38,628 nucleotides of DNA, from contig JAWQRO010000457.1 in NCBI GenBank assembly GCA_033557835.1, positions 1-38,628 of the forward strand. Reading direction: 5' to 3'. Under the pieces are notes generated by a model. That model was not told the DNA's origin. It ran no database searches and saw nothing but the letters and a program-made list of their open reading frames with translations. The position numbers and the translations under genes were made by a program. This document shows positions 20,700 through 33,289 of this stretch, in pieces. The DNA is from Helochares maculicollis. Lineage: Eukaryota; Arthropoda; Insecta; Coleoptera; Hydrophilidae. Each line of letters opens with the position of its first letter. Positions within the stretch are counted from its first letter, which is position 1.

Positions 20700-23600
20700 T
20701 TGACAGTTCAAATTACTCTTAACTAAAAGTGTTGCTCAATTTATTATATTTTGTCCTATGTTAAATTGTTTTGAGGTTAAATTAATGTAATTTCTTATTA
20801 AACAATTGCTAATACTCTAGGTAGCAGTACATGAAAACAAATAACTATTACATACAAATAAATTTAGATTCTAGTACCATCCAAATCAAGATATTTTAAG
20901 GTGCATGTAAAATAAAATACAGATAAAGCGAATGTTGATGCATAACCACCAGCTGTTACAAAGGTATAAACATCCATGCAAGATATTTAAATTTTGTGTT
21001 TAAACACTCCAAACACAAATTTGTACTTAACTTGATAATACTATTGATGTTTATCTTATGCACCTGCAAACATAAAGAGTTCCTTATTAGCCAAATTTAA
21101 ATTTACTTCAAAGTTTCTGCTAATACTACAACTACGAAATAAAAATGACATGATAAAGAATGAAATTTACCATACTACTACAATTATATTAATTTAAAAA
21201 TAAAAACATTTTAAGGGTATGTTGAGAAATGTAATGATTTGTAAAGAAAATATACAGTGAGAATTGTATCCAATAATAAATAAAAATAAATTTGTGTTCA
21301 TTTCTATGTTTTGCAGGCAATTCCGTAGATATATTCAACTCGTAATTGTATTAAAGTTTGAAAAAAAAAATTACTGCATAAAGAGCTTATCTTAAAGATG
21401 AATCATAACTACATTTTTCTCAACAGTTTTCATTAAAAATTAACAGAAATGTTTAACAACTACTGGGATGGTTTGTTTCTTCTAATTTTATACTCAGAGA
21501 ATGACCGTATTTAAAAAACATTTGCAGTGTATATATTCAGCCATATATAATACATTCCTATGATAAAGATTAATAAGCATCATACTCATAAATCACAATC
21601 GTTTTCTTTATTCTCCAGAAAACCAGAACATTTAGTTTTTTGCTATTTATATAGAATATCCAGATCAATATTATTTTAGACTTCATACTTTGACAAAATA
21701 TGGACTGTATATCTTTAGGAAAAAAAGGAAAAAGCATTTAGATTTAAAAAAGGTGAAAGAATTTACCTTACAGAAAAATATTTGGAATTTAAATAAATAA
21801 ATAGTGTGATAGTGTTCCACATTCTCGCAAATATATTTCTAGAAAATGAATTACTAAAAATGTGAAAGCAGTGGAAATAAAATCTCTACGTCCAACTTTT
21901 GTGCAATGGATACAAGCCTTATTAAAATTACAAAAGCATCACATGGAAATCTGCTAATAAAGTTTTCGAGCACGTTGTGAATTTTCGATATATGATATAA
22001 AGGAAATGTATAACCGGAATTTATTCTACTTATAAGTAATCCAAATTCATTTCATAAGATGTTTCAACTATCTTCAAAATCACTTTGATTGTTTCAAATT
22101 TCTTTTATTTTAATGAAAATTCCCAAGAAAGGATTTTGTTTCTCTCGCACATCTGAGAAAATATATTATTTATTAATTTGTAGAAATTGTCAGTGAAATA
22201 TCTGGCAAATATATGATTTTGCGATCCGTGAAGTTCTATGAGTTAGCGGAGAGGTCAAATGGATGCCAATGTTATTATAACAAAACGTAAGTAAATGTGT
22301 GTAATAGATAGTCGAACATCCTAAAATTGCAATAGAAATTTAAAACAATCAATCATGTAAAACGATGAATACTCATTCTTATAAAAATACGAAAAGTATA
22401 ATTTATATACGGTGTGCCAAGGATGTTTTTAGTAACTATTGGTGCATGCGGAAACGTGTTTTATATTAAAGGTACACACACACATACTGTATAACGTATG
22501 TACAAACATGGAAAGAATGCAATGCTTGGAATATTGTATCAGGATGGCAGAAATACTAGGACTACCAAATTCTTGGTTCTTGTGCAAGAAAGAGAAAATT
22601 TGATTAAAAATATAAAATAAATACATATAGATAAACGCTTAGTGTTTGTAATGTGGCTAACGTACCACGTAACTTTGTTCGTTTATTCACTATTGATTAG
22701 AAACTTGATTTAAAATTCCATCTTAAATTTTGTTGCCGTTTATGAAGCAGTTAGTATTTTAAAAACTCAACGTCAGCACCGCTGCTAAATTTTAATACTT
22801 TTGCGACGCGGAACAGCATAATTTTCAACGTTTGTAAGCAGAGCTCCAAAAATTAGAAGAGGTGATGAATTTATAATAATATAATATATTCTCGGCATTT
22901 TGTGACTGGCAGCAAATTTTAAAGCACCAGTAACAGGCATGCAGAACATTCAAATGGTGGTTTAAATGCAGTTACTTTAAATTGTATTACTTTGCATATA
23001 AATAAGTTTCGTTAATAAAAGAACTGACATAATAGATTTACGTTAAGTGTTTAGTCTGCGGCTCTTTTTTTTATCGTCAAATCGATGTTATAATTAGCCA
23101 TTTAAACGACCCAGACGCTGAAATTGTTACTACTGTTTCATTTCAGTTGACATTTTACTATTCACAATGCTTAGATAATCACTTGAACCTCAAATTGTAC
23201 TGTTGAATTATTGAGCTATTAAATAATGACAGACGTGTGTAATTAAAGAATTGTACTATAAGCTAATTATGGATGAAAGTCAAATAATATCCGAGTTTGT
23301 AAAGTGAATATCGACTAAATAAATAAGCCCGTTTATATGGCCCAATTGCATTTTATAAAATTATCAAGTGATTGTCGGCTTGCACTCTTCATTAATTTTT
23401 ATTTCGAGTAGTTTCAGCATCTTAAATTTGAAGGCTAAGATGGTTTATTAGATTTCTTTTCAAACTACTTTGAATAATTAAAAACGAATTATTGATTGCT
23501 AGTATATAAAGTTATAATAACTTGTATTATACTTTAGCAAGTTATAAATGTAGCGATTTAAGATAAGATCTACAAATAATATTAGTTGACTGCGTTGCGA

Positions 23601-24110
23601 AAGTAGGAAGAGCAGATTTATACAGTTGGTAAAAATAGTAAACATTAAAATGAAAATCATAATGAGCACAAAATAATAAAGTTTGCGATAAATAAATAAA
23701 TGGTGGTAAGCAGTAATTAATTATGACATTAAGAAACATAAATGTCTCCATCAACATAATCGAACACGTTATTATATAGAAACACCATGTGAACTAAATT
23801 CTATGTCACAAGCATGAGAGGCAAATGTAACGATAAACACCACTTAGAATGATAAGTAAAGGTGATTTTAAAAAGATAGTACCGCCTTGTGTAAGAAAAA
23901 CTAACGACGTGTGACAGATAATAAATTATTTAACGAAATGCATGCAAGAAATACAATAAAAAGTATCAAGAAAGTTGAAAGAATATACATATCGAACAGA
24001 AATGGGAACAAATATAGTATTATAGTAAATAATAAATAAAATTGAACCGGTCAGCGATAAAGTCATAGAAGTAAAGCATCAAATAATAAAAAAAATGTCT
24101 GATGAAGAAT
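20700..24110. other. AT-rich intergenic sequence
   Basis: No domain-bearing frame, RNA gene or transposon terminus was recognised. A CA-type microsatellite with adjoining near-palindrome (atactgtataacgtatgt) lies at about 22468-22503. Confidence 0.5.
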
Positions 24111-24119
24111 AATGAAAGT

Positions 24120-24545
24120 AAAGCAATCATCTTTGTGGTAATTAATAACAATAAATGTTTTTACTGTGCAATATTGTAGATATCGCTTGCTTGAATAATT
24201 ATAAATTTATGATAAGATATAGTAGTGTTTATAATGTGAAATATCTATGAATTTTCTCAGCTCATTACGTAGAAATGTAAATTAAATCCTTTGCATAGGA
24301 ATTAGGTAAATGTGTCAAATTTCAGGATATTCGAAATTTTGTCTTTAGTGTTATTAACATTTGTTCAAACTTCATTATTCTATTGAATACACTGGCTTTT
24401 AATATATGAACTTGTATTATATTGCCATGAATATTAAAACGAGGAACATTGCTGATAATTTCATTATAGAGTTGTTGGAATCGCAATAATCTATATTTTG
24501 CTTATTATCTGAAAATAAAAAAATCTGAGAAGCAGTAAAACAGCA
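24120..24545 (+). repeat. duplicated segment, copy B
   Basis: A shorter, diverged copy of 19525-20290 about 4.6 kb downstream of copy A. Colinear matching blocks: agcaatcatctttgtggtaatta at 24122, gtgcaatattgtagatatcg at about 24168, ataattataaatttatgat, gtagtgtttataatgtg, acttcattattct, actggcttttaata, aaaacgaggaaca, gttgttgg joined directly to aatcgcaataatctatat. No Ehbp1 coding sequence accompanies it. Confidence 0.8.
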
Positions 24546-24589
24546 GTAATTTAAGTTGTTGTTTATATGTACAGGACAAGTAATATAGG

Positions 24590-25210
24590 AGTGGAGAGAA
24601 CATTTTGAAAAACTGGTCAATATCGAAGCCAAAAAACGTTCAAATAATTGGGTAGGATAGCGCAGTAATTAAATGATAAGAAAGCGAAAGAAATATAATG
24701 ACAGCCAAGAAAAAATCAAATACTCATAAAGATCATGACGGAGAGAGAGAGAGAGCAAGAAAAAATTACTTGGAAATGGTAGAGCACCTAAAGCTACAAT
24801 GAAAACAAGAAAAAATGTCAACAATGGAGATTGTTGCTAAGCCTTTTTTCAAAAAAGAAGTAACTAACAAAACTCAAGTGCTAGTTAAAATCACAAAGAA
24901 ATTATAATGGTGTAGCAAGAATATATGGGATAAACTATATTAGATTTAGAGCTGTTGGGGATGGTGGGAAAACAATACTTACAGTTTTATAGAGACAATC
25001 AAAATCAGAAATTAGCTAGAATATAGGGGATTGGTTTTGATGATTGGGCTTTATACAGAGATTGATGATAAAAAGAACGCCGAAAAAGACAGTATATCGA
25101 GAAAAAGAAAGTAGAATACCGAGAAGGTAGATGATAAAGGTAAAAAGTTGAAGAATACCAAGACTGCAAAACAAAAGCAAGAGATAAAAAAGAAAAACAT
25201 TAAGATCACA
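24590..25210 (+). other. purine-rich strand, possible decayed coding/LINE remnant
   Basis: The + strand is strongly A/G-biased, with a GA microsatellite at about 24741-24756. In one frame near 24592-24635 it reads EWREHFEKLVNIEAKKR, which resembles a segment seen between the endonuclease and polymerase of some LINEs. Further on, many stops occur and only Lys/Glu-rich pieces are readable. The assignment is weak. Confidence 0.3.
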
Positions 25211-25895
25211 ATAGCTCCTTCAAAACTATTTTCCTGCATATGGCCTCAAATATTAAGCTTAAATAGCTACTTGAAAATCAATAAATCTAATATTTTATTG
25301 AACTGAGATTAATTTAAGTCGGGTATAAACAAAAAATACAAATGTATTTATGATTGCACGTTTGTTTATTAAAAAAATAGAGGTACATAATTCATTTATA
25401 GTTATATTTAATATATTATATCATTCTTATGCTACTCTACTCTTTTTTATTAAAAATATGGCATAAATAAATATCCCTTGTTTGCAAAATTAACAATATT
25501 TACGATGAATACTGGCAAGAGCTATGCTAATATTTTTGGCTCGTTAATTTTGCAAGCAATAATCAAATCCATATTCGTATCAAGTTTCTTCATCGTGTAT
25601 ATTGGGGCAAAGTATATACGTATAAAAATATTATTTATGTAAAAAAGTACGCTAAATATTTTAATATGCTAAGTAAGTCGGGAAGACTTCAAGGTACATT
25701 ACGATGGTACATTGGTACAAAATGAATAAAGGATGATCAAGGAGGAAATGAGGTTTGTGGGTCCAAGGGATGTGCGCGGAGTATTTGGCATTCGTAGCGC
25801 TTAAATAAATAATAATGATTAGATATTCAGTCGTACCAACATATCATACAAAGATGACTTATTTCCTAAGTTAATCTCACTCGTTTTAAGCATGT
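25211..25895. other. intergenic / pro-resilin 3' flank
   Basis: AT-rich. The nearest minus-strand AATAAA words downstream of the pro-resilin stop (tttatt on +) lie at about 25446 and 25365, implying a 3' UTR of roughly 450-530 bases if used. Nothing else was recognised. Confidence 0.35.
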
Positions 25896-26180
25896 TTAAT
25901 AGTTGTAGCCGCCCTGGGATCCTGGGTATCCTCCATTTTGGTAACCTCCGTTTTGGTATCCACCAGCGCCTCCGTAGCCGCCTCCTACTTGTTCATAGGA
26001 GATTTTGGGTTTGTATCCTTCGTTGTCAGCTACGTATTCGACGACTTGACGTCTGCCATCGGGAAGAAGGACGTAGTATTTGCCTCGGGCAACATCTCCT
26101 TGACGTTCTTCTTCATGACCGAAATCATTTCCTGATGGAGGGTCTTGGACGTCGTATTTGAAGTGGTAGTTGGCAGGTTC
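25896..26180 (-). CDS. pro-resilin-like exon 2: chitin-binding domain and tail
   Basis: Starts GAACCTGCC (Glu-Pro-Ala) straight after the acceptor and ends with TAA at 25898-25896. 94 codons carrying the whole R&R domain plus two GGYQN units and the end GGYNY. An exon that begins exactly at the R&R domain is typical of this family. Confidence 0.95.
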   Translation of the reverse strand, partial: EPANYHFKYDVQDPPSGNDFGHEEERQGDVARGKYYVLLPDGRRQVVEYVADNEGYKPKISYEQVGGGYGGAGGYQNGGYQNGGYPGSQGGYNY

Positions 26181-27929
26181 CTATATAACAATAAGGCATG
26201 AGTGAAGAATAGTGGCATTTTAAAACAAAATGAAACGTTATTGTCCACAATCTAACTATGTTTTTGCAGAAATTCTCAAGTAATAATATTAAATTGGTCT
26301 CCGAGCTACTATTAATTTTATGTCTTGATTCATCCGCTATATACAAAATACAATGCTAGTACCGGAAGGAGGGGTATAAAAGTGCATATTACGTGAGGTA
26401 CAACTTAATGTTAAATAATAAGCTCGGCGTGAATAAAACGCAAAATAATTAACCCAATGAAAACAAGAAAACGAGTATATACGCCACGTGCGAAGAATCA
26501 CTTGCAGTTGTGTAAGAGAGAGTGTTTCTATGGGAAGCGGTCTTGTTTTATATGTTAATTAAGAATGACACCGCGCCGTCCAAATAACCCTGTAGCCTCT
26601 GTCAGTTTTTACACTTACTATTAATGAACTAACAAGCAATCACGTCAAGAATTTTTTACGGCTTCAAGAAGTAGTTTTTGAAAGACCGCTCAAAGGCGTT
26701 TCATAATCTAGTAGATCTATTTCTTAGAGCCATTCATGGTGCTAATTTTTTTTAAGATGGTGTAGAGCGCGTGAGGTGATTACGTTTAAAACAAGTTAGT
26801 TTGAATTGAACAAGCGTTTATAATCTAATTCTACCATTACGTAACTAGTCGTCATCGAACGCATAATGCATTTATTAATAAGATAGTGCGAAGACACGCG
26901 CTAACCAGTGCCAATATTGCGCAAGGCGAACCTCTTCCGATAAAAGGTCCCGTTTATTCACTTTTCATCGCCAGATATAAATTATGAAGTGATTTTCTAA
27001 TTTTCGCGCCTCGAGCCAATTAGCAATTTATTTTATTTTGTTTTGCGGCATTCTCGTTTCGCAAGAGGCTCAGAAATGAAATTTATGTAGATTTAACTTG
27101 AGCAAAGGTTAAGTAACCGTCAATTATTATTGAGCTTAGAAGAAAGCGAAGAATTTAGTTGAAAAGATGTACGAAAGAATTTGCAATTTTCATATGCGTG
27201 ATTTTAGTAGTTAGCTTTTGATATTGTGGAAATAAAGTCAGAAAACCGAATTGGAGGTGAAATGAAGTCGAACTGAACATTTCAGTATTTCAGTAACTAA
27301 ATGAAAGAGTGCCATTTCGCTATATGTACAAGCATGTTGAAGGTAGCTAAATATAGCTGAAAGTAAACATTTATGGGTTATGTCTTGATATTGTCAGTAT
27401 CAGTTAGATAAGCAAAATGGTCTAAGTGAGCTCTAAGGGACCTACGAAAATGTAAGATTTAGTCCTGATGTGGGATTAACTTTTCTTAACGACACAAAAT
27501 ATTGAATAAAATTGTAATTGAACTAATTTTGATACCAGCGAGAAGGTTCATAATTGATTGGCGCAAACTTTGAAACTGATACATGAAATATTTTTAAATT
27601 ATTGCATCGACACTCACGGATTGGTCATCGTATCCACCATATCCTCCAGCGCCTCCATATCCACCACCTGGAGCACCGTAAGACGAAGATGGTTTTGGAG
27701 CACCGTATTGTGTATTAGGCCTGATCACAGCTTGGGTTTGTCCGCCGAATCCGGGAGCGCCATATTGATTTGATGGAGGTCCATACTGATTTGATGGTGG
27801 CACGTATTGGTTATTGGGAGGTCCATATTGGTTGCTAGGAAGGTATTGACTGCTGGGTACTGGAGGTTCAGCTAATACGACAGCTACGAGGGCGAGTACT
27901 ACTACGGATACCTGTGAACCGAAATTCAT
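25896..27929 (-). CDS. pro-resilin-like cuticular protein (R&R chitin-binding), two exons
   Basis: Coding exons are 27618-27929 and 25896-26180, with a 1437-base intron (donor GTGAGT, acceptor ttatatag, phase 0). The protein has 198 residues. Residues 1-20 form a signal peptide (VVVLALVAVVLA then EPPV). Residues 21-104 are Pro/Gly/Tyr/Gln-rich with repeated SNQYGPP-type units and a Gly-Gly-Tyr end. Residues 105-168 form the Rebers-Riddiford chitin-binding domain (EPANYHFKYDVQDPPSGNDF, FGHEEERQGD, YYVLLPDGRRQVVEYVAD, GYKPKISYE). The tail is Gly/Tyr/Gln-rich and ends GGYNY. The PPSG..FGH and VLLPDGR.Q.VEY.AD pattern is that of insect pro-resilin. It is a secreted elastic cuticle component whose tyrosines can be cross-linked. 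The elastic region is short compared with fly resilin, so it may be a resilin-like paralogue. Confidence 0.93.
26181..27617 (-). other. pro-resilin-like intron, with less AT-rich central part
   Basis: About 26550-27070 contains CG-bearing words (ccgcgccgtcc, acacgcgctaacc, attgcgcaaggcg, ttcgcgcctcgag) that stand out from the AT-rich surroundings. There is no coding frame. An intronic control element is possible but not shown. Confidence 0.6.
27618..27929 (-). CDS. pro-resilin-like exon 1: signal peptide and elastic-type region
   Basis: ATG at 27929-27927 in the context aaataaaATG. 104 codons: signal peptide, then about five SNQYGPP/SNQYGAP-like repeats and a Gly-Tyr run ending YDDQS. Donor GTGAGT starts at 27617. 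Confidence 0.93.
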
Positions 27930-28016
27930 TTTATTTGGAAAGATGGCAGAGAAGGATTCTGTTAGCGTATGAAGAGGATGAGTATGTAAATATGAATGCT
28001 TGGCGATTCAAGTCCA

Positions 28017-28023
28017 TTATATA
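28017..28023 (-). promoter_or_regulatory. TATA box of pro-resilin-like gene
   Basis: TATATAA on the minus strand, in the context gggtatataatgg, about 90 bases upstream of the ATG. It predicts a transcription start near 27985-27995 and a 5' UTR of about 60 bases. The position suits a strongly, stage-specifically expressed cuticle gene. Confidence 0.65.
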
Positions 28024-28129
28024 CCCTTCTAGTAAGCAATATCCCTCTCTACAAGTTATATGTACAAAATAAATAATTTCCGTTAACTTTGAAGATAATT
28101 GGTAATTGCAGCCAATGAATAGCAACATA

Positions 28130-31100
28130 TTAATTTGATACTTTGCGATGATTTAATTTGCTAATAAACAAAGCAAACAAAAACCTAACGCTTGCTTAAA
28201 TCACAAAAGCTTGCCCTTGACAATTTTTTTCTAGATCGAACTTCGTAATCGGAATTCTACTGTAAAGCAATTAATTTGAGTGTCAGAAGCAAGAATGTTT
28301 CAAATATTCTTTATTGCCATTAATGAATTTATATGCATCACTAGCTTGTCTGCTGAAATAGGAAATCAGGTCTTCCGAATCAAGAAAATGATTAAAACCA
28401 GTTTTCCTTCAAAATTAAATTGTCTATATACCACAGATTCTAGTAATAATACATAAGCATGAAAATCTAGCTATACAATGGAAAATGCTATCTGTAGGAA
28501 TCACATACAGCCACAAAAATATATTCCTGTATAATGTAAACTGTGATACAACAGTCAATGATATAAAATGAAATTGTAGTGTTTAAATATTATTGTAAAA
28601 ACTGAAAAACCGTTAATTCAATAATTTAGTTTTAATTTGTTTGAGACATATGTTTGTAATATAAGAAATATTTGAACAAGAATCTATTAAGTAGCAGAAA
28701 AACAGGGAGTATCTTAACAATTAATGAAAATTTAGTGCGAATGCTAAGATATTTAAAATTGGCTTAAAAATTGAATTCGCTGTAAAAATCACAAACAATA
28801 TTTTAAAGCGTTAGATCTCCGCCTAGAATTGAACTTTGAATTGAATAGCTTTAATATAATAAATTTAAAATAGCCACGGAACCATTTCTACATTGCAAAA
28901 ATTTTAATATAATCCACAAATTTTGATAATGGTTCCAACACGTTTATACACCCTAAACACAAAGTAAAAACTATTCACCCGCACTAAGTAGATTTAACAA
29001 GCTACTAACTACGTTAAGGTACTTCCTACCTTCATTTTGCACTGTTTATTGAAATGTTTGAATTTGTAACACTAAATTTACAAAATTCTAGAACTATGTC
29101 TGTATGTGATGAGACTGTGAGATGATCTGCTGTTACAAATCGTCCCCCGGAGTATATATACTCGAAAATTCGCAATAGTGGGTGGAATCCATTTTACTTT
29201 CATCCTGGAACCTTGCTACAGTACCATCACTCTAACAACGATTTCCCCCAAAATACCCTACTCATCATACCGCCGACCATCTCCCTTCAACATAAAAGGT
29301 GCGTACTTAAAAGAGAGAGGTACGATGTGCAGGTTCTCTCCGATTTAATATGGGTCAAATCATCTTCAACTTTAACATATCTGTATCAAATCAAAGAAAA
29401 TCCGGCTTAAAGCTTTCAGTTAAAATAATCACTTTAATCAGTTCTGCATTTTTTATTGCCAAACGATTGCACTGATTTATAGAAGCGGGCATTTGACTTC
29501 GATAATCCATATAGGAGTGAGCAACTGATTCAATCGGATTCTTTTGAGTAAAAATTGAGCAACATTTCTAGCAAAATTAACCGAAGAGCTGCAATTATAC
29601 AAGTATGTACAATAATCCCAATTAAGCGAGCAGCTAGTTGCATTATAATTCAATTCTGGTGCTCGCCTTTAATTATGATCTAGTTTTGTGAATTATTACG
29701 TTTGTTAATCACGTTAATTGGAAATTTAATACCATGTTTCGTCCACTTTTCTTTGTTTACACTTAAGGAGATGCACTACAAATTAAACTCGCACGACACA
29801 GACAAATGAGTAGAGCATGTTAATCTAATGGACGTAATGTTCCATTGAAGTCATTATAATGGGGTTTGATGTAAGTACGTAAATATGTCTATTATTCATC
29901 ATGTTATTTTACAGGCAAGCAGATCATCTATATAAGTTGTTATTAAATAGTTATAAATAAAACGTTAATTAATGCAGATGAATTTTTCCTCGCTTCTCTT
30001 GATGCACAGTGATGTGGTATAGTCGATATGTTTCCTGAATATAAAATGTATTTATGGCAGTTATTTGCAAATTAATCTCAAGACGCCGTAAAAATTGTAG
30101 AGTTGTAGCTCGGTTTTTATGTGCGTTGCATAGAGAGTGGTTTAGAAGGATGTAGCTGTAAATCGCCAATAACAATGATGTGTAGTTTTAGTTATTTTAG
30201 ATTTTCTTTCTCGATTAACATGTTATGATGACTGAATTTAATATGTTTATTCGGCTTATGCTTTAGATAACAACTGTCGTTGTATAAATATGAGCTTAGT
30301 AAATTTTGTAAATGTAATCGGATGACTTTTGGGAAAGACTCCGCAGATTTATGACAAAAATTATGTTAAGGTCATAAACTTACAGGATTGTGCGCCTACG
30401 TTTGACCTCTGCGAACCTAGTTTATGCAGTAAGTCATATCCATCTAAGTAAGTATTATGCAAATATTATTATATTTTACCTTAAAGTCGCGAAACTTTGT
30501 AATTCAACCGATTATCACAATTTTGTTACAGTACTTGGTCAGTTTCGGGCAAGTTTCATAATGTAGAAAGTGTTGCATTTTCTGCTAAGCATTCGATAAC
30601 ATTTTATTTTTGGTTGTATCCTTCACTGCAACAATTCTTCATATTATTTAACATACTAATGCACATAAAGATATGTTTTTCTTAGCGAAGACAAGCTTTA
30701 GATGCGTTCATAGATTCTAGTACCGTGCTAGTTTTGGTGTTAAAAAATTATATATTATAGCTCTTTTACCACGAACTATATCTCAAAATGATATAAAATC
30801 TACACAAACGGACACACAAATATGTTGCTGAATATAGCATTTTATAAGATATATGACAAATATCTGTCGACAAAGTACATATAATTCTTTGAGTTTACTC
30901 TGAATCTAGTATAGAAAACTTTATAAACCATAATTGAGAAACTAAATTTAAGATTGGAAATATATATTGATTATATTTCCAAAAAAGACGAAAATATTTC
31001 ATAAAATTAGCTAATATTCTATTATTATTATTATAAAAAAGTTGAAATTAAAAGTAACTGTCTGATCAGGTTTGACTGCCGATAAAATATTTTGTGACTT

Positions 31101-33250
31101 AATAAGCTATTGTGTCATTTATTAATATTAAAATTTTGTCTCGAAGTTAAGAAGCATACTGAATTTAAGAACTAATTCAACTGCAATATTTGCAAATTGC
31201 AATTCCTGACTACTTACTTCCAATCATACAGCGCCATAACAAAATTCGTAAATTTGTTTTCCTATGCAAATTACTACATTGTATTACATAATTGAGAATG
31301 CATAATTGTTCATTTGAAGATGTAGCAATGGACTGCGCGAAAATAATTAAGACTATCACTGCGGACTGCCTTAGATTAATCCATCTGCGTAGGAAACGTT
31401 GCGTTACCAGAAAGGATTGTGCTTTTTTATCTCCCGATAGTTAAATGCATACCACTGTTTCAATTTGCAAAACACACACGGTAGAACTTCTTCGGTTATG
31501 AAATGTCCATAAAAACAAATGTTTGCTACTCTTGCATGAAATTAATTCATATACTCGACTTCACAAAGCGAGGCAGCAATTTTGCTTAGAACTCCCAGAA
31601 AAAAAGTACTTGAAGAGAGGCAAGCGAACTCTATGAAGATGTCTTGAGAATATTTCCCACAATTGAGCTTGGACTTGATAGATAGAAGTGAGATATATTT
31701 TCCAGATCAGACGAATCCTGACCTAAATTTGTTTTATTGTCTCGTAAAATAAAGAAACATGATCTTAACCCAATACAAATAAACACTTTTACTAAGCAGG
31801 TAATTTATCTGAAACAATGATTAATTCAAGTATTATTTCTAATTAGATTGTCACAAATAAGTTTTTAGCGTGAACAATAATTATCATTTTTTGAAATAGT
31901 TTCGTAGGAAGCGAAATCCAAATTACATTGTTTAAAATATTTAGGTCAGTACTTTTTTAAATATTCGAGTCACAGTGCAGGACAGTTCAGTGAAAGACGA
32001 ACAGATCAAAATGCTTCTCTTTATATAATCGGAATAATTTCGCAATATCCATTTAAGATAATAAGTACTAAATAATTTCACGTTATCGTAGCTTACAAAG
32101 GCGGTTATTAGTCACAGATGATCATAAATATAGTATAAGAGATGCTGTTTAAGAACTATATTGACCGATACATACGGTTACATATCCCCTAATTAGGGAA
32201 GTGAAATTATTCATCGTCTTTTAGCATTAACTTATAAACACAAATTCTTAAGTACAAGTTCGATTTGTGTGTCAAGATTTCTTAAGATGTTGCAGCATTC
32301 TCATTGCCGTTAAAACAGAACTTGCACTTTCAGCGAATGTCATTTCTTCCTCGTGATACTCGATCGGCTTTATGGATCAACTTATTTGTAAGTTCATATT
32401 GACTCTGTATTTTTACAACGAAATCAATAAACAAGTAATTATATATAAGTATGATTTAAAGCGTCCATTTATTCAACATGTTTATTGCTGATTCAATTAG
32501 GGCTTTATATATTTACTACTAAGGCGATTACGGGCTTAATTTCAGATACGAATGATTTCACACTGACAAAATGTAGATAAATGAAACCCATAATGAGGTC
32601 TAAACTTCGTAAGGCAAACAGTAGAAAATCGTCTACAATTGAAAACAAATTATATTATATTACAAATTGAACAGTAGTGTCCTATCTTTTTATTGCTATG
32701 TATTAGTGTATTTATAAAATATATTTCAATAAGTTTTGCTAAATATGCAAAAGACATTGATTTCAAATTTGTTATAAATGTAATCGTAGGATAAATTTTT
32801 AGAAGCAAAGCCTCAACAAAATTATAATTTACTTAATAATAACTATGATACTTTCGTCTAAACATTAAAATATGCAGAAGCTATTGTCTCTCGTAAGAAT
32901 CTTTTTAAACTATCCACTTTTATAATGTCAGCATATCCCGTTTGAATTTTTGAATACCTGCCAGAGATTAACTAAATCCGAGAGGATGCATAATATATCT
33001 AATAATATAATAAATATGCAAAACATTATCCTGATACTTTATAATTATATAGAATTATACTGCAATTAATAGAAATATAAATTAAAAATATTAATATTGT
33101 TTATTCATCGGCGCTTAAACAAAACTGAAACAATACAGCAATAAAAAATTCTTGACTAAATTAATCATAGAGTAAAGAAACACAACACCTATAAATTGAT
33201 AAACAATAATTAGCAGACAGCAATGCCAAATAAAATTGTAGAAATTTTGT
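28130..33250. other. intergenic sequence, no gene recognised
   Basis: AT-rich with many chance frames of 60-70 codons and no domains. A less AT-rich pocket at about 29130-29350 includes a palindromic gagtatatatactc at about 29151-29164. It could be regulatory for the downstream minus-strand gene, but nothing proves it. Confidence 0.5.
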
Positions 33251-33289
33251 TGTATCTATTTAAAAAAAGTTGAATAAACTTGCTTTTTT

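Noticed and set aside
25051..25239. Minus-strand Phe/Leu-rich frame resembling a membrane protein
   Set aside because: It is the complement of a purine-rich Lys/Glu-like stretch; the hydrophobicity is an artefact of base bias.
25892..26161. Plus-strand open frames opposite the pro-resilin exon 2
   Set aside because: They are antisense shadows of the R&R coding exon, produced by its biased codon composition.
27558..27773. Plus-strand frame opposite pro-resilin exon 1
   Set aside because: Shadow of the Gly/Pro/Tyr repeat coding sequence.
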